Source of the DNA: Augochlora pura
Lineage: Eukaryota; Arthropoda; Insecta; Hymenoptera; Halictidae
DNA: 64,000 nt
Direction of reading: 5' to 3'
Assembly: GCF_028453695.1 (NCBI RefSeq)
Contig: NC_135781.1
Coordinates: 6,708,779 to 6,772,778 of the forward strand
Part shown: piece after piece, positions 61,897 to 64,000 of the stretch
Position numbering within the stretch: position 1 is the first letter of the stretch
Layout of the letters: each line of letters starts with the position of its first letter
Position numbers and translations under genes: made by a program
Notes under the pieces: model-generated
The model's database searches: none
What the model saw: the letters and a program-made list of their open reading frames with translations, nothing else
Told to the model about the DNA's origin: nothing

Positions 61897-63593
61897 GCTG
61901 CTTCGATGTGTACCTCTACATTTGGGATTAGCAAAATTCTGTACGCTGAGCAGAGTCGAAAATCCAGAGATTCGGCAACAAAGTTGCGCTAAGTGGTTGC
62001 GCTTTATAATGTTATTCATAACGATAGACCGCGGTTTGTACGTATTTATGATAAGAATGATTAGGAACTGCAAAGAAATTTTTGGTGTACCTTTATACCA
62101 AAATAACTAAGTCATACTTCGGTGACTAGCTTTACGTACCAAACGTTAGGATTAGTTTATTAATTCACTGTTTTTTTTGCTTTTCTTTCTATGATCGAAT
62201 TGTGTGATCCATTCCTTGGGTAATTCTGACTACACACAATTTAATCATATGCTCTAATGGGTATGATACGTATTAAATGATAAATTAAACTAAATTAGAA
62301 ATTATTAACACAAGGAATACATTTCTGTGTATCTTATATCTGATATAAATTGTTTTTAATATCTTAATTTAGCATAGAGATCTACGGTCTAATATAACTG
62401 CGTATTGCCCTATTATTATATGAAAATTAATTGTTAAATAAAATTATACCAGGAATAAGTAACGCAACTTAAATAAAGTGAATGAAAGTAGCATCAGAAC
62501 TGAAACTAAAAGAATTCCATCGAGATATAGCAAAGAAGTGAAAGAAAAAGGAAAATGATGTACGTAAGCGCAAAGTTCTTAATCCATCGCGAATACCAGT
62601 TGAAGTTAAGAATTCAGAAAATCAGCAATAAAATCGTGGAAGCGGATGAATTTTAGAAGAGCGCCGATGCTTTCGGTGTTCGGTGTAATTAATCCATGCT
62701 TAATACACGTGATCCGGGATCATCGAGCAGCTTTAATTTCCCTGGAGTCTCGGTTACCGGGAAACTGGACAAAGTCGAAAATCGATAGAATCGTACGTGG
62801 AATTGTGGAAATCCATCAGAAGGAGCGTGTTTTAGCGGAACGGCGCTTCCAGCGATCGAAACCGAGGCTCGAGAAGAACGCTTCGTCAACGATGGATGGT
62901 ATCGATCGTACCCTAAGGCCGCGGCGAGAGAGACACCGAGAAGGATCGCTTTTGTGTAATCCGGGAGCCCGTGCCTCGAATCCGGCGTGGATCTCGTCGA
63001 GGCTTCGAAAAACCCACCGTGAAAATTCGAGGGCGGTGAGGAAAATCAATCAAAAATTTTCGTCAAATAATCGCAGAAAAATAAGGTGTTCCCTCTAATC
63101 GTGCAACTATTGAAACCAGTTTCGAAATAAACGCCTGCCTGTAAACACGTTTCTTCACCCTATTTTTAATTTCGAAAAAGATTGCGGACTCTTCGAAAAG
63201 CCGGGCGGCGATGACGTAATCCGGGGGGTAAATTGTTCCAGGAGGCGAAAACTACGTTCTCCGTCGAAATTCTGAGTAATGAGCGTCAATTGTTATTAAA
63301 CGAAATAATTCTCAGAATTCGTGATTCGTATTCTTCCGCGACGACCGGCCGGCCGTACGTGTTGGTACCCTGACCTAGATTCACACCTACGTCGTCTCGG
63401 TACCTACTCTGCGTCTACGACGACGGTCGATCGTCTAACCGTCCGATTGCCTGGCAACTGGCCGGTCTGATTTAATATTTTCGAAATTGCCGCTGGCCTA
63501 GATTCCCGGCTTGTGTCAAGATGAAAAACTAACCCCTCGCCGCGTCTCCTCCCTTCCCGTCTCTCACCTGGTCTCTCTCGCTCACCTGGCCTC

Positions 63594-63621
63594 ACGTTCT
63601 CGTTCTCGTTCTCGTTCTCGT
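63594..63621. repeat. (CGTTCT)n hexanucleotide repeat
   Basis: Four to five CGTTCT units within pyrimidine-rich sequence. Confidence 0.95.
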
Positions 63622-64000
63622 CCCCCGGTGCAGTTCGCGGAGTCGTTCATGTCGAACCTGTTGCTTCCGTTTCTCTATTAGCTCGCTGTTCGCGACGCGA
63701 CGCAACGTTCTTTCCGCAATCGCGTTTCATTCGCGGCCGTGCCCGCCGCGATCGAATTTTTTTTACCACGATTCCCACGATATTTCCGCCAGCCCGGTTA
63801 CCGCTCGACTCAATTAAACAAGCAATAATCTTTCAATTAGACGCGAACTATCGTCGTCAACTTTTTTCGTCGCGTGCAGACGCATCCGTCGTTCGAGAAT
63901 GCGAAGTGCTGCCTGAATTATTTATTATGCTAATGTGTTTCATAATGAAACAGTTCTATCTGAGACCGAATGGAAATCTCGAAATAGCGTGATCGTTTCC

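Larger units (their letters stand above)
16286..64000 (+). other. gish intron 1, at least 47.7 kb
   Basis: From the donor at 16286 to the window end I found no continuation of the kinase domain in any frame and no nested gene with family support. The sequence is CpG-rich and unique-looking, broken by the repeats listed separately. Open frames of 60-230 codons occur on both strands but overlap one another and have composition driven by local GC content. Stretches where I see nothing beyond plain intron sequence include 16,850-19,370, 20,171-23,320, 23,403-28,560, 32,000-35,160, 37,820-41,650, 44,820-46,540, 47,660-51,840, 52,240-55,540, 58,910-61,860 and 61,900-63,590. Confidence 0.85.

Noticed and set aside
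62646..63098. Open frame of 150 codons on the plus strand
   Set aside because: No similarity recognised, and overlapping minus-strand frames are equally open.
16286..64000. Second gish coding exon (the KNLY...EYRFYK segment of the family)
   Set aside because: I looked for it in the plus-strand frames and did not find it; it must lie to the right of the window.
1..64000. tRNA, rRNA, known microRNAs, CRISPR arrays, viral or bacterial genes
   Set aside because: No B-box with matching acceptor stem, no known mature microRNA sequence from memory, no regularly spaced repeats and no viral or bacterial proteins were recognised. A covariance-model and database search would be decisive.

Overview
The window looks like nuclear DNA of an insect, most likely a bee or another aculeate hymenopteran. 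This is inferred from the spliced genes with very short introns, the AT-rich gene-dense part beside a CpG-rich non-coding part without CpG depletion, and protein sequences that align to known animal families. No prokaryotic, organellar or viral gene was recognised. Exon limits come from reading splice sites and family similarity by eye; nothing was searched or computed.

Bases 1-14,000 are AT-rich and hold the genes. First comes the last coding exon (about 125-230) and a roughly 2.3 kb 3' untranslated region of an unidentified plus-strand gene. Next is a complete plus-strand nucleolar protein 6 gene (Nol6/Nrap, Mat89Ba in fly; 3430-7839, 12 coding exons, about 1173 residues), whose promoter carries adjacent NRF1-like and YY1-like motifs. 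It converges tail to tail on a complete minus-strand CEP120 gene (8244-12016, 11 coding exons, about 949 residues), which encodes a centriole elongation factor with C2 domains and a C-terminal coiled coil.

From about 14.2 kb the base composition becomes GC- and CpG-rich. Here lies the long 5' leader and first coding exon (16057-16285) of the gamma-type casein kinase 1 gene gilgamesh (gish/CSNK1G). Its first coding intron runs from 16286 beyond the end of the window, at least 47.7 kb. No further gish exon and no convincing nested gene was found in it.

The intron holds dead mobile DNA and repeats: a decayed Jockey-like LINE fragment (19.4-20.2 kb, minus strand), a pogo/Tigger-like end, two related inverted-repeat elements (35.3 and 47.4 kb), a foldback element (56.9 kb), a dispersed-repeat pair (28.6 and 36.5 kb), a 140-bp tandem duplication (44.5 kb), several degenerate tandem repeats and many microsatellites. 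It also has islands rich in homeodomain-core sites that look like enhancers (46.5 and 56.2 kb) and a candidate recursive splice site (16.84 kb).

The genes do not form a pathway: ribosome biogenesis, centriole assembly and membrane-associated kinase signalling simply sit side by side. I found no clearly new biological system. The most original items are the repeat families and the candidate intronic control elements.
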